This document shows, one piece after another, positions 47,122 through 59,099 of a DNA stretch of 64,000 nucleotides. The notes beneath the pieces were generated by a model. The model saw nothing but the letters and a program-made list of their open reading frames with translations. It ran no database searches and was not told where the DNA came from. Source of the DNA: Atrina japonica (lineage: Eukaryota > Mollusca > Bivalvia > Pterioida > Pinnidae); contig BROG01000137.1 of NCBI GenBank assembly GCA_030159075.1, forward strand, positions 557,501 through 621,500, written 5' to 3'. The translations under genes were made by a program, and so were the position numbers. Each line of letters opens with the position of its first letter. Position 1 is the first letter of the stretch.

Positions 47122-47740
47122 TCTGTAAATTCTGGGTTTTTGTTGTTTTTTATACATTTGAAAAAAGTACGTAATTTATCTTCATTTCAAACTTTCATCG
47201 AATTTCATGAATTTTATTATTTTATTTTAAAAACCGTTAAAATGTTAAAATTTAAAGGCGCCTGTTCAAAGGTTGTTCGGTAGTATCGTAAAATTGGATT
47301 TGGTAATGGTGCCAGAAAGAATTAAACAAGTATGAATACAGTGAAACTTTGCTTAGCAGACTCCGTCTCATTAAAGACCCTTGATATTCATTCTCCTAAT
47401 AAATAAATAAAGACTTAATAAATAACTCCAATACAGCCTCTAACAAGTTACAAAGGCTAATTCAAACGGATGATTCCATACATTTTGTCGCATGTACAAA
47501 ACAATGTCAAGTTAATCACACATGTCAAGCAATCCCCGGTTCAATATGCTTCCAGCTTCATTAAATAACGTAATGCAATACCTGTGTCAGATTGTTTTAC
47601 CATTGGTCGACGTATGCGGTGACGTTCTTTAATTTGGTGAGGTCAGAGATTTTGCTCCACTATACCGGGCGGTACAGTCCTCAAATACCTTATGATATTT
47701 TCTTCCATGACTGTAAAATTGCTACATTATTACTTAGTAA
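47122..47740. other. Unannotated intergenic sequence
   Basis: AT-rich. ACAGTGAAACTTTGCTTAGC near 47339 resembles a pogo-type end, but no partner end was found. Confidence 0.35.
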
Positions 47741-47744
47741 ACAT

Positions 47745-47905
47745 GAAGAAGCACCAATGGATAATCGAAACTCCAAGTCCATTATAACGCAACAAATTGA
47801 ATATAAAAATGGTCCCAACATGACGAACAATTATCAGTTCTAAACGGGAAGGGACCAGCAGTCCGGGATAGTCAGCATTCCCTGTTAGTATGTCACACTC
47901 ATTGC
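47745..47905 (+). repeat. Dispersed repeat R, plus copy, followed by a PLE tail scrap
   Basis: AGCACCAATGGATAATCGAA, ACTCCAAGTCCATTATAACG and CATGACGAACAATTATCAGT. Then TCAGCATTCCCTGTTAGTAT resembles the reversed start of the PLE tail. The 83-codon frame overlapping it is not a gene. Confidence 0.6.
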
Positions 47906-48259
47906 TTATATGGAAACCTCTTTAGTTCGATGAAAAGGTAAAACAAATCATCATTCTAATCTTCTATGGCCAACGGCCATACCGACCATTAAACTTAAAG
48001 CTGTGTGGGTAGATTGCTGAGGACTCTTTTGTCTTTCAGATTTCACCTTGACAGACTAACCCTCTAAACTTATATTTTCTTCCATTACTGCGAATTGACA
48101 ATTGCTACGTTACTGAAAAACTGTTGAAGACTCGGTAAGAGACACCCCCTCCCAAAAATTGTGTTTGTTTTTTGTTTTGTTTTTTTTTTACTGTGAAATG
48201 GATAATTGCTATGCTATGTCTGAATAAAATGCTGATTGTTCGTTAAAAATATGCAACCT

Positions 48260-48475
48260 CCAAAAGATCTCAGATACCAAAAAATCGTCAGGATGTCTAG
48301 GAAACAATATACAAATGCAATTAATACTGGACAAACACAGACCTCTAGGAATCTAGAGGTTGGACCAGATGTCATGCAGGAGTAAGCATTCTCTGTTGAC
48401 CGGTCACACCCGCCGTGAGTCCAAAATCAAATTCAAATCCTAGTCACAAATGACGCAGACGACTGAGCAACAGAA
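48260..48475 (-). pseudogene. PLE tail and end of RT coding region, minus copy
   Basis: The plus strand reads GATCTCAGATACCAAAAAAT, CAGGATGTCTAGGAAACAAT, ACCTCTAGGAATCTAGAGGT (hairpin), GGAGTAAGCATTCTCTGTTG, ACCGGTCACACCCGCCGTGA and GACGCAGACGACTGAGCAAC. This is the reverse of the sequence at 49760-49980. Confidence 0.8.
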
Positions 48476-48489
48476 AGATAGGAATATTT

Positions 48490-49080
48490 CAGGACATACT
48501 GTAAATCGCTTACCTTTCTGTACTTTCCTTGTAATTTTAAACACATAAGGCTGACTGATACCGACTGGTCATAGTTTTGAATTATATATACAATGTATAA
48601 TTTTAACTAATCACTGTTACGTCGTAACAAAAAATTTTCCCATCGACGTAAACATTTGCAGACGGATATTTTAATGAACATATATATTATATGCAAACTC
48701 AGTAACAACAAAAAGTAACAAATTGATACGTTGTTGACCTAGTGCACCGTGTCACACTGACATCATACCGGAACCCTCAAGTGACTGACTTTTGCTAACT
48801 TCGTAACAAAGAAAATCAAATAGTGTGAAACGAACTTTCCAGCTATACAATGATATTATTGTCTTATTTTTATATCATTTTTCATATCTAGAGGGGTATA
48901 TTAAGTTTTTTCCACTTTCCAAAAAATATGACACGAAAATCTCAATATAGATTTCATTAAGTAAACATTAGAAAACTTCGAATGGTAAATGAAGTTAACC
49001 CGGTTCGTATTGATGGCGGACTATCAAGAGATTGATATTATCCGCACAGCTGCATATTATATTGAAATTCATTGTATCTA
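48490..49080. other. Unannotated intergenic sequence
   Basis: Nothing recognised. Confidence 0.4.
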
Positions 49081-49087
49081 AGGTTAG

Positions 49088-49178
49088 CCCTTTCACCCCA
49101 TATATATATATATATATATATGGAATGGGCTATTCTATTATGTAGACCAGTCTATTATGGTATTGCGGGTTGAAAGGC
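49088..49178. mobile_element. Short TTAA-type MITE, family B
   Basis: Bounded by TTAG (49084-49087) and TTAA (49179-49182). Ends CCCTTTCACCCC and GCGGGTTGAAAGG. A TA run lies inside the left arm. Confidence 0.75.
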
Positions 49179-49189
49179 TTAATACCTAC

Positions 49190-49575
49190 GATTTAGTCTA
49201 GATTCCACAATGGACTCCCAGCTGGTGTTGAAATGAAACGAAGCGTTCTTGCGAAGTCTAAATAAGTTTGCTTGACGACTAATTCTGAGAATTATCTCTT
49301 ATTGCTAAGTTTCCACAGATTGCACCCACAAATAACCCACTTCACAGAATCACAATGTTTTAGTAAGTATCAACATGAGGTTACATATTTCTACTTCATT
49401 ACACTACAATACAACAAATTTAAACTTTGACGAGAATAAAGAAACCATTACTTTGATTTTGTTTTTAAATAGTTTAAAGTTTAAATGTGATCGCCATGAT
49501 AAATGACAGATCACACGACATATTGCAAGAACAAAAATGTTAAGGATCCTGAATTTTCACTAAGTGAAAATGAGG
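49190..49575. other. Unannotated intergenic sequence
   Basis: Nothing recognised. Confidence 0.4.
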
Positions 49576-49576
49576 A

Positions 49577-49622
49577 AGTACCAACGGATAATCGTAACTC
49601 CAAGTTTATTCGAATAAGACTA
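49577..49622 (+). repeat. Dispersed repeat R, left half
   Basis: AGTACCAACGGATAATCGTA and ACTCCAAGTTTATTCG, ending where PLE sequence begins. The right half is at 49983-50036. Confidence 0.7.
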
Positions 49623-49624
49623 AT

Positions 49625-49980
49625 TAGATATCGAAAACCGCGTTTGATGTCAACGTTCCGCAAATTTTACGGTCGGTATAATAGTCTTGTTTACGATTAC
49701 TCTGTTTTACTAAGTGAAATGTTGAGTTACCTGTTCGATGGCGGTTGTTGAGACGTCTATACCAATTATGACGAGTATTCGTCACTCACGTATTTCATTT
49801 TAATTTGACTGCGGACTCACGGCGGGTGTGACCGGTCGACAGGGGATGCTTACTCCTCCATGGCACCTGATCCCACCTCTTGATTTCAAGACGTCCGTGT
49901 TTGTCCATTCTCTACCAGATTTGCACCTATATCCTGGACATTCAAATGATTTATACCTTGGTATCTGAGATTTTTATATA
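49625..49980 (+). pseudogene. PLE fragment: RT C-terminal end plus 3' tail
   Basis: It encodes the terminal RT-linked segment ending in LSYLFDGGC and a TGA near 49751, with MSTFRKFYGRYNSLVYDYSV at its core. It then has about 80 bp of spacer and the tail GTGACCGGTCGACAGGGGAT, TACTCCTCCATGGCACCTGA and the hairpin at 49875-49894. It lacks all catalytic RT motifs. Confidence 0.85.
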
Positions 49981-49982
49981 CA

Positions 49983-50036
49983 ACTAGTCTCAACATGAAA
50001 AACAACAGAGAATCCCAAACGGGATGTAACCAATTT
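49983..50036 (+). repeat. Dispersed repeat R, right half
   Basis: AGTCTCAACATGAAAAACAA and AGAATCCCAAACGGGATGTA continue the order expected after the left half. Confidence 0.7.
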
Positions 50037-50039
50037 TTT

Positions 50040-51190
50040 TTCAAAAAATCCAACAGACATTGCATCCCTAACTTGAAAAAAATATTGACGATTGAAGTAT
50101 AAAAAGATCTCCCATTGGATATAAATACCTAAAATACTCCATAAATTCCAAAATCCTAATAATCCTAACAAAACTATATTAAAAATCCACGGCTTTGAAT
50201 ACTAATTGACCTATCGTCTGACACATGGCTGTCCGTGTGTTTTTAACGTCATTTGATTATGATGTCATAATCACACAAGTATTTGACGGGCGATTTAATT
50301 GTGACGTCATAATGGAAAAGTTGCCCAAATGTGCTGATCGGGCATTTGGAGAAGGAAGGGCGATGTGTCAATCATGTGTCTTTAGAGTCTTAAAGTCATT
50401 GAACATCTATGAACTTTGTTTGCCCTTTCTTCATTACTAACGTGTAAAATATATGATCTGATCCGATTTCATTCATTTGATATGAATTAACTAATCCATT
50501 TCATTCGTTATATCAAGAACAAAAGTCCGTCTGAATATCATTTACTGAAAGTTAATACTACGCCTGGAAACATGTAATGCTATGATATTCGAACAAACGA
50601 AGTCATACTGAGAGGATATATCATTCCCAAAGTACCCTGCATGATAGTTTATTTTTAGAAAATTGTGTAATAAATTATTTATTTCACCATGCCTCGTAAA
50701 GCGCTGATTCTTGTACATTATAATCTTTGATTAAATATATTCTCATGATTCTACTCCGTGACGTGGTCACCTTCGGTTTAAAGCGCGATGTTCTAACCAT
50801 TTGGTCATGCAGATCTTGACCTAGCATCAGGTAAAAAGATTGCTTACAGTGGAATCAATAGTAATGAAAAATGCTGTGCTGTGAAAACGTCGAAAATTTA
50901 GTTTTGTAAAACTGAGAAAACATTCTTAGGTCTATGGATACATTGTTTCTTTAAAAGGTTATTATTTAGATACGAATAGCATTTCACTAAATATAAGATG
51001 TTGTAATTTTCGGACGAACGATTATGTTGTTGTGGGTGAAAAACATTTCTCTAAATATAAGATATTGTACCTTGTTTGATCTGACAAATCATTATCTAGC
51101 TGTGGATAAAAATATTACACTTATCAAATTTGTAGGCAATGTAGTCCCATATAGTTTAAAAGTGTTAAATAATATAAAATCCCCATTTGT
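50040..51190. other. Unannotated intergenic sequence
   Basis: A weak tRNA-like head lies on the minus strand near 50755-50815 (GCATGACCAAATGGTTAGAA). The 71-codon frame at 50225-50440 is unsupported. Confidence 0.35.
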
Positions 51191-51194
51191 GCTT

Positions 51195-51490
51195 ATTATA
51201 TTGGTATAAAGTAACAAAAAGAGATATACACAGGCATACAACGTCTTAAATTCCTACATATTTTGAGAAAATTGCCAGAGAAACCCGGGTTTGACACTTT
51301 TACCATTTGCAAATGATTAACAGTACTCATCTTACTATTTGTATATGAATACCACAATGGACCTGACCTTATTTTCACAAAATATATAAGAATATAAGAT
51401 TTTATGCCCGTGTATAACTCTTATTTGTTATTGTACATCAAGCACAAATATTAAATGTAGTATTTTTTGTTAACACAGCTAATGGCTCTT
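51195..51490 (-). mobile_element. MITE family A, reversed copy
   Basis: Plus-strand AGAGATATACACAGGCATAC, CCAGAGAAACCCGGGTTTGA, CACAATGGACCTGACCTTAT and AACACAGCTAATGGCTCTTC. Family parts are in mixed order, suggesting internal inversion. The terminal TTAA has decayed. Confidence 0.75.
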
Positions 51491-51574
51491 CAATCTTATG
51501 TGCCTGCAATATCGAAATCATAATTGCAATACATTTCTCTTTCTCTTTCTCTTCACGTCTCGTACTTGTATTTT

Positions 51575-51800
51575 AGTTTAGAGTGTCTGGCTCGCATGGT
51601 GAGGGTTATGGGTTCAAACCCAACCTGGATCAGAATTATTTAGCTTTTGAAAATCAGATACTTGCGGCAGTTCGGCGGTCTAATTTTGGGTAACCGGGTA
51701 AATTGTAACCGGGTTTTCCCCTTCACCATTAAAAGCTAGCCGACATCATATGAAACTGCATTATAGTTTAGAGTTGCGTAAAACCCTATTAAAATTTTTT
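51575..51800 (+). mobile_element. SINE family C, diverged plus copy with tRNA head
   Basis: The head GTGTCTGGCTCGCATGGTGA with GGTTATGGGTTCAAACCC is followed by CTTGCGGCAGTTCGGCGGTC, AATTGTAACCGGGTTTTCCC and GCCGACATCATATGAAACTG. Confidence 0.8.
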
Positions 51801-51849
51801 TTTTTTTAAATTCAAAATCAGTAAGAGACCAGGTTATTACAATTTGCAA

Positions 51850-52085
51850 TATTTATTTTTTCAATGCATATGTAGAAAGTCATGAAATATTCGGTTTTAT
51901 TTGTGAGAATTTTATTTTCTTGTAATTCCGCAAGATATCTCGCTCGCGAAAAAAAATCATCGCATAATGAAGTATGAAAATAGCATGAGGAAATGGGCAT
52001 TCGGAATGGCGAAAATATCATCTCAAATACCGAATATTTATTATTCGCGAAAATAAAGTCCCGCGAAAATATAAGGATTTACAGT
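51850..52085. repeat. Possible relic of the 7.5/55 kb element type
   Basis: Contains TTCGCGAAAATAAAGTCCCG, GCGAAAATATAAGG and a terminal TTTACAGTT, resembling the GCGAAATT-rich subterminal sequence of those elements. Tentative. Confidence 0.3.
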
Positions 52086-52089
52086 TGAA

Positions 52090-53095
52090 CAAAAAAACAG
52101 CGGACAGACATGGGATATCATAAAAGACTTGCATCACGCTCAGCTATAGTATTTTTATCGTCCTCGTTACAATGATAAAAAATAGAAGCAATTACACTAC
52201 TGAGAATACAATACTATTTTTATCAATTCAATTAAGACAGGTGTCTCCGGGACGTGTTCTACATTTTTTTCTCCTGATCTCAGGTATGTCATCGGGTCGT
52301 AAGTTATTGATAAACCATGTCCATTAAAAGCAATATCGGAAAGTCATTTCTTCATGTTTGTACAGCTTGATTATAGTCATTTAATATACATTTAGTCAAT
52401 GTGTGTCACTCGCACAGACTATCAGAGTTGAGCAGAACGAATAAATTACTTTTAATTTATTCCTATAACCTTTCTGCAATAGCTGGCACATTTTTTTTTC
52501 TTAACTTTGTCTTATGTCACATATTGAATTTCACACAATTATGGGTACGTCACTTTCTTATTCTTAGGTTCGACCTGGGCCTGAACTCAAATCACGCTCG
52601 CGAGTCAATCACTCTAAATAACTTGCATCACGTGGTTGAAATTTTAGTACATAAAGTTCAAATATATCAATATTGTTTATAAACCATTAAACTAAATACA
52701 TGTTTGTGTTGTATACGGTTTAACATTAAAACATATACAAATGAATTCTGTAAATTGTCTAATCTGACTCTAAAAGATGATGGATTAGCTTTTGAGCGTT
52801 GACATAATAGATCTAAGAATAGCCTTCAACCGGAAATGAAATGTCGCCTACGAAAATCTCAGATCGATAGTTCCATCTCATAAATTTCAAATACTAATAG
52901 AAGTTTCTTCTTACAATTAAGAAATATATCAGATTTAATTTAAGAGAAATGTTTATTGTTAAATTTATCAAAGTATATGATTTCTAAATCAGGTTAATTG
53001 CTGAAAAAAATATCAAGGATTTCTGAGACAAATTAACAGTAATGAATTGGATGTTTGTAAAATAATCGAGAAACTACATCAATCAGCTTATATTT
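52090..53095. other. Unannotated intergenic sequence
   Basis: The 93-codon frame at 52401-52682 shows no recognisable domain. Nothing else was seen. Confidence 0.4.
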
Positions 53096-53098
53096 ATA

Positions 53099-53320
<222 letters not shown>

Positions 53321-53324
53321 AGAG

Positions 53325-54080
53325 GAAAAGACAGAGAAAGAGAAAAAAACTAAATGTAAATGTTTAATTAATACCTATACTCGTATGATACTGTGGATAA
53401 TATCTGTAGCACGTGTGTGGGTTGTGATACATATGACGACAGAAAAGATATCAAACACTATTCTATTCGCATGGATGTCTTGCTCTAACTATTGAATTGA
53501 TCTCTTCATTAAAGTCGATCAACTCTGACATTTAGAAAAGATTCGGGTAATGCCGTTCGATGTTAATGCTCTGCTTCTAGCATATAAGAATCGAGTTACA
53601 TTTGCACCTGACGATTGTGAAATAAATGCAGTCCTACCCTGAAACTATTGACTGGATAGAGACATTAAAAAGGTTTAATTAAGATTTTGTTTCGAATACA
53701 GGACACTATATGAGGTAGATTAAACAATCTGCTGTTTTTATCTCTTAAACAGCCACATCAAAGAAATTATGAAACCACAAACATGTTAGATCAAGTCGCG
53801 ATATGTCAGATGAATCTGTCAAATATGTCTTCACGTAAATCCCTGAATAAGTGCGAGAAGAGTAGATAGTAATATGCATTGTTGTAATAGTGGAAGAGGA
53901 AACCAAGAATTACGAACTTTGGTAAATGACCGACAAGCCTTAATGCCAAGTAATCATTGAAATTCAATATACATATCAACTGCTTTAATATTTCCGTATT
54001 TCTGGGATAGTAGGACAACAAAGGTCGTAATGGGTCGTCGGAAAACGGTTAACAATGCAACACAGAATTACAACCTCCTC
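53325..54080. other. Unannotated intergenic sequence
   Basis: Nothing recognised. Confidence 0.4.
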
Positions 54081-54085
54081 TGAAA

Positions 54086-54094
54086 GTGTGTGTG

Positions 54095-54181
<87 letters not shown>

Positions 54182-54200
54182 TGTGTGTGTGTGTGTGTGT
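54086..54200. repeat. (TG)n microsatellite
   Basis: About 115 bp TG with a single GTTG and a single GTAT interruption. Confidence 0.98.
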
Positions 54201-54204
54201 TAAT

Positions 54205-55015
54205 TTGAAACAGACACAAAACTAAATGAAGCTCAAGATATTAATGAAATCAATCAATTACCATATGTCACCAGCGAAGACAGTGTAAAAGTTGGATCAA
54301 GTTTTACCAAATTTAAATTTTTCACATTTTTTTCTTATCAATTTTTTTTCTATCTATAGATAATTAGATATTTGTACATAAGAATTTGTTAAAACTGATG
54401 TTTCTTATTTCAAGCAACGTTATATGCCAACGTTTATTTTCTCGTGAAAACAACTAATATAAAACGCTGTATAGTTAAGGAATGACATCAAATCCCATCT
54501 TATCAATATTTTGTGTGTAAATTTAGATATAAAATTTTAAGGTCTTGGTAGAACCATTTTTCTAATTTGTCTCCCTTTGGATTTCCATTGGATCATCCTT
54601 TGGATTTCCATTGGATCATCCTGTGTAATGAAAAAGTATTCGATTTTCAGCCTGGAGCAGTTCAGATAAGTCTCGCTGATCATAATACTTAGTATTGCAA
54701 ACTGCAATAGCACATGTTTGAATTTTCCGTACTAAATCTTTATTTATTTCGCTTATTACATGCAGTCTTAGAGCAAATATTGTATTCTCTAGGAGTTTAA
54801 GAAATAGAACTACATATGTACATGTATATAATTTTATCATACCCAATCACACGACAACTTTCCATCATGTGTTATTATTGGACAGCTTTTTACCCTTCAC
54901 AGAACAGACAGACTGCAACTCCTAATCTTTTTATGTTACCATCATTAATGTGCAGTCATATTTGAGGTCACCAAAGCGCACTTCCGGTGTATGCAAGATG
55001 TTTCCTGGTTTCATT
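54205..55015. other. Intergenic with a 23-bp tandem duplication
   Basis: TGGATTTCCATTGGATCATC occurs twice (54578 and 54601). A 76-codon minus frame at 54616-54846 is not convincing. Confidence 0.45.
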
Positions 55016-55020
55016 CACAC

Positions 55021-55362
55021 AATACTGTATCGTTGCTTTTATTCTCGCTGGATTTAATTTCGCTATATTCACGGTCAAAGAATATACCGCGAAATTAGCT
55101 ACCCCCGAATATAATACCTTATAATTATGAAGTATCTGAAAGACTATATGTTAACATGTTTTCAAAATAAAAATAAAAAGTTATTACCTATCAAAATGGA
55201 TTTACATAACCAAACATCATATACACATATTACATATTTGCTTCAACTCCTATCAAACGCCTGTTTTGGAAATGGTTTTGCGCGAAATTTAATACCCGTG
55301 AATAAGATTCTTTCAGAAAAACGCAAAATTTCCCCCCTGTGAAATTAAACAATTATACAGTA
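55021..55362. mobile_element. Non-autonomous element with ATACTGTA/TACAGTAT ends
   Basis: Begins AATACTGTATCGTTGC and ends ACAATTATACAGTATACGG. It shares the internal blocks listed for 7481-7815. 342 bp. Confidence 0.75.
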
Positions 55363-55950
55363 TACGGAAGTACCACAGATACATGTCTTATTTACAAACG
55401 GACGTCTTATTATAGGACATGGCCATCTTTGTTTCAATGCTGATATTGGATCATTTTTATTCGATTTATTTTATTTTTATACTGCTACTACAGTGATGAC
55501 GTGTGAATGTTTTTTTTTTTCATTTAACCCATCCATGAGTACGACTCCGGATGGAATATTCTTTTCAAATATTCAACACAAGGCTGATTTTGTATGTTAG
55601 GATGAAGGGATTACTAAGTATAATGACTGAACCGTGGACATGGCAAGGGCTAGACACAATGGTTTTCGTAATTCGTCCCGCGTCATAATTTGTGTGTAAA
55701 AAAAGTACATAATATGCACAATCGATGTGAATAAAACCAAGCTTTCCATGTCAGCTTTTTAATTCCACATTACACATACTTTTGCGACTAAATATTTCTG
55801 TCATGCAACAAGGATTTGCATATCCGCCATGTTAAATGGACTGTCAATCGATGCACATACGTGTGCACAGAAACCAATGTTGTAATTAGATGACGGTAAA
55901 AAAAATTCTTGTCTTGCGCTAGCAAGTCTGTATATAACAATATATAAACA
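55363..55950. other. Unannotated intergenic sequence
   Basis: A possible decayed TTAA-type palindrome lies at 55525-55615 (TTTAACCCATCCATGAG, then GATGAAGGGATTA). No gene was recognised. Confidence 0.35.
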
Positions 55951-55954
55951 TGTA

Positions 55955-56105
55955 CAGTCGAACCCAATTATATTGAACCATTTCACGATGAAATTCTGAT
56001 TTCGATTCCCTATTTCTATTCATTTATAACCCGTTAATTTTGAAACCCCTCTTTATTTGAAAGAAAAATTCATTTCCCTTCGATTTCAATATATTGGTTT
56101 CACTG
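55955..56105. mobile_element. pogo-like MITE with TA duplication
   Basis: TA at 55953-55954 and 56106-56107. Left CAGTCGAACCCAATTATATT, right reversed CAGTGAAACCAATATATTGA. Related to 25661-25796. Confidence 0.85.
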
Positions 56106-56149
56106 TATATAGTTTGTTATGGTTACTAAGTATATTTTAATTTAAATAA

Positions 56150-56260
56150 CATCCCGTTTGGGATTCCCATTTGTTCAGATCGTTGTTATGTCTAAGCTGT
56201 CGTATTTTTGTAGTTTTGGAGTTTTTAATAGTCATTGGTACTTATTCATTATACTTTAAA
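56150..56260 (-). repeat. Dispersed repeat R, minus copy
   Basis: Plus-strand ATCCCGTTTGGGATTCCCAT, GTTATGTCTAAGCTGTCGTA, GTTTTGGAGTTTTTAATAG and CATTGGTACTT are the reverse of the R word order. Confidence 0.65.
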
Positions 56261-56730
56261 GTTTAGACAGATATAATAATATAGGGTTGTGGTACTTCTA
56301 TGAATGAAAACCCCCAAAATATATGTAACCTCTTCACTTCTAAAAGCTAGACAAGCTCATTATCTGATATCATTAAGTAGGTCAATATTTATGTGGGTCA
56401 CAGTCTCATCATTCGAGGTCAGAGAACCGATAATAAAAGCAATTGTATTGCGATATAATTATTTAGGTCAAATTAAATGGCAGTACGTGAATTATTGTCC
56501 CTCGAAGAAATGGCGCAGCCAATTCAAAGTCAGAATCTTGCCCGAAAGAGTCAGCGGATTGACATGATTGCTCTAATTATTTTGATTTACTTTTGTTTTA
56601 GGCCATGTTTTTACTACAACATTAACAAACGTATTTGTATGTATTTCTTTAATTTGCTTTGTATAACAATTATGCTATTCGCTTAAGGAGTTTTTTTGCG
56701 GTAATTCATTCTAGTGTGTACTCGTTTTAA

Positions 56731-56811
56731 CCCTTTCAACCCTACAAACCATAATGAACTGCTTTTAAACAATAGAAACGCATACCACACCGATATTATG
56801 GGGTGAAAGGG
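56731..56811. mobile_element. 81-bp TTAA-flanked MITE, family B
   Basis: TTAA at 56727-56730 and 56812-56815. Ends CCCTTTCAACCCTAC and GGGGTGAAAGGG, with inner ATAATG and TATTATG arms. Confidence 0.85.
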
Positions 56812-56943
56812 TTAATACAAAAATGTTTTTCCACTGAAAGAATATAATTAATTGCAGTATTTAAAAAAATCAATCCCTAATCCAAACATGTGAGATCGAA
56901 AAAAAGTTCAAATGTCTAATATGTTTTCTGAGTTAATACCTCG

Positions 56944-57440
56944 TCGACAGGGCATGCTTACTCCTCCATGGCACCTGATCCCACCTCTTGATTTCAAGAG
57001 GTCCGTGTTTGTCCATTTTTACCGGATTTGTACCTATATCCTGGACATCCTAGTGATTCATACCTTGGTATCTGAGACTTTTTATATATTGACACAGGGA
57101 TATCAAAAACTGCGTTTGATGTCAACGTTCTGCAATTTTTTTACGGTCGGTATAATAATCTTGTTTCCGATTACTCGGTTTCTCTAAATGAAATGTTGAG
57201 TTGCCGGTTCGATACCTCTGTGCCAATTTTGACGAGGATTCGTTCCTTACTTATTTCAATTGGATTTGACTGTGGCTTCAAGGCGGGTATGACCGGTCAA
57301 CAAGGGATGCTTACTCCTCCATGGCACCTGATCCCACCTCTTGCTTTCCAGATATGCGTTTGTTCAATTTTTACCAGATTTGTATATATATCCTGGAAAT
57401 CCTGAAGAATAATACTGTGGTTTCTGAAATTTTGATATTT
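56944..57440 (+). pseudogene. Head-to-tail PLE partial tandem
   Basis: A PLE tail (56944-57095, hairpin at 56983-57002) is followed within a few bases by an RT C-terminal segment (57100-57200, with LRLMSTFCNF and LNEMLSCRF in different frames). A second tail follows at 57285-57440. The period between tail starts is 353 bp. PLEs are known for such partial tandem, pseudo-LTR arrangements. Confidence 0.85.
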
Positions 57441-57444
57441 CAAT

Positions 57445-58120
57445 AACTGTAACTGTAATTCAGTAACTGGTATCACGGTCTTTTTTACAAATCTATGGGT
57501 TTGATAATCGCGAAACTGGAATTTTGGAATTATGTTTATAGTACTTACAACCATTATGTCGTCGCCACTGCTGATGGACCATCTGAGTTCCCGAGGGTAT
57601 ACGTAATCCTAGTAGATGGTATTTCCGTACCAGCTGATATTATAAATTATCATATTTCGAATATTTAGCACCGTTTAAATTCTAAATTCCTCAAAATCTT
57701 AAACAAACGTCTTTTTTTCAGTTGTGAATGTTAGACTGGTTTAGGATTTATTTGTGACCTTGTTTGATACCACTTTTTGTTTCGAAACTATTTTGAATTC
57801 GATGAAATTGCTGTCTTATTTACATAAAAATGTCGTTTTGAGCATTTGTTTTGGCCTCCTTACAAAATGTTAACGTTGGTATTTTATTTATAAACTAAAC
57901 TATAAAATAAAAGCCTTTATTGCATGCATATGTGGTCATACAGTTATAATACAGACTTAAACACATATTATACATAACGTTGTATTGCACTGTCGTTAGA
58001 TACGGAAATTGCGCCGGAACTACTTTTCTATAAATGGAATTCCATTCATCCAAAATATTTGATGACGTCTTTCAAAGGGGAATGAAATTTTAATTGATAA
58101 ATAAGAAGCATACAATAAAT
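57445..58120. other. Unannotated intergenic sequence
   Basis: Nothing recognised. Confidence 0.4.
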
Positions 58121-58123
58121 ACA

Positions 58124-58229
58124 AAACCACACAAATGTTTCTATCCGTATCATCAGACTGCACTTGACAGCTGTAGCGGAAGAATTCAGCACCGGTATGA
58201 TGATATCGATAGAAACACGTGTAATTTTG
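58124..58229. mobile_element. About 106-bp palindromic element
   Basis: Left arm CAAAACCACACAAATGTTTC, then TATCCGTATCATCA. The right arm reversed is CAAAATTACACGTGTTTCTA, then TCGATATCATCA. Related copy at 11936-12040. Frames on both strands come from the palindrome. Confidence 0.75.
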
Positions 58230-58915
58230 TATACAGTGTGAACTATACAATTAAGTTGAATAATAGCTTTTGGTTTTTTATCATCGTCAAAAACCTGAAA
58301 ATAAAATTTTTAAACTACAATGCCAATGTCTAAAAGAACGCTTTAGTCGACATTATTATCATCCGGGTCGAATACTACTTTCCGTGTTTCAATAGTTCTG
58401 AAGGGATTGTTTATCAATTATCTTACCATATTATACAACAATTTTCTACATGTTGATAATTGTCTTTAATATCACCACGTATCGATTCATTTTGTCAAAA
58501 ATAATAGAATTTCACGGGTAATTATCGATATAAAGTGACGGTCACCAGGCAAGCAATTAAGATAAGCATCCGTACTTGAAATCCAAACTGGACATATGTG
58601 CATTATTGTAGCCAATGTTATCAGGTCATTCTCAGCTTTGTCCAGCTAAGTGTCTCAAAATAAAGTAATGCAGGGAAAATGAAAATAGATCTTGGTAGAT
58701 ACCGGACAGCTGTCGAGATATTGTTAAAACAATATGTAATTTTTTCTTCGTAATAAAAACGCGGGTCGACTTACTAATGACCTGGGGTCGATTTGGTCGC
58801 CATTATCAAAAATACTTTAATTTTTTTTTCTTTCCACACTACAACATTGACTCAAATTTTAAGAGTGAAAATATTTTGGAACATTAGTATCGCATAGGTC
58901 TATTACCGAACTTAC
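58230..58915. other. Unannotated intergenic sequence
   Basis: Nothing recognised. Confidence 0.4.
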
Positions 58916-58919
58916 ATAA

Positions 58920-59055
58920 ATGGCGGTGTCATGGAGGCGTGACCTCTCACACCCGCCGCGAGTCCAGAGTCAAATTCAAATGAAATAATGAGAAATAAAT
59001 TCCCGTCACAATTTAGGCAGACGACTCGAACAAGTAACTCAACATTTTATTTGGT
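58920..59055 (-). pseudogene. PLE fragment, minus copy, tail start and C-terminal end
   Basis: Plus-strand GGTGTCATGGAGGCGTGACC, TCTCACACCCGCCGCGAGTC and GCAGACGACTCGAACAAGTA reverse-match the spacer between RT stop and tail. Confidence 0.75.
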
Positions 59056-59099
59056 GTCATATCGCCTTACATACTTAATATCATTGATATATGGACCAC

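Noticed and set aside
47339..47400. Left end of another CAGTGAAAC-type MITE
   Set aside because: No inverted partner end or target duplication was found within several hundred bases.
54616..54846. 76-codon minus-strand frame as an exon
   Set aside because: Composition is slightly protein-like, but there is no domain, signal or convincing splice site. Chance frames of this length are common here.
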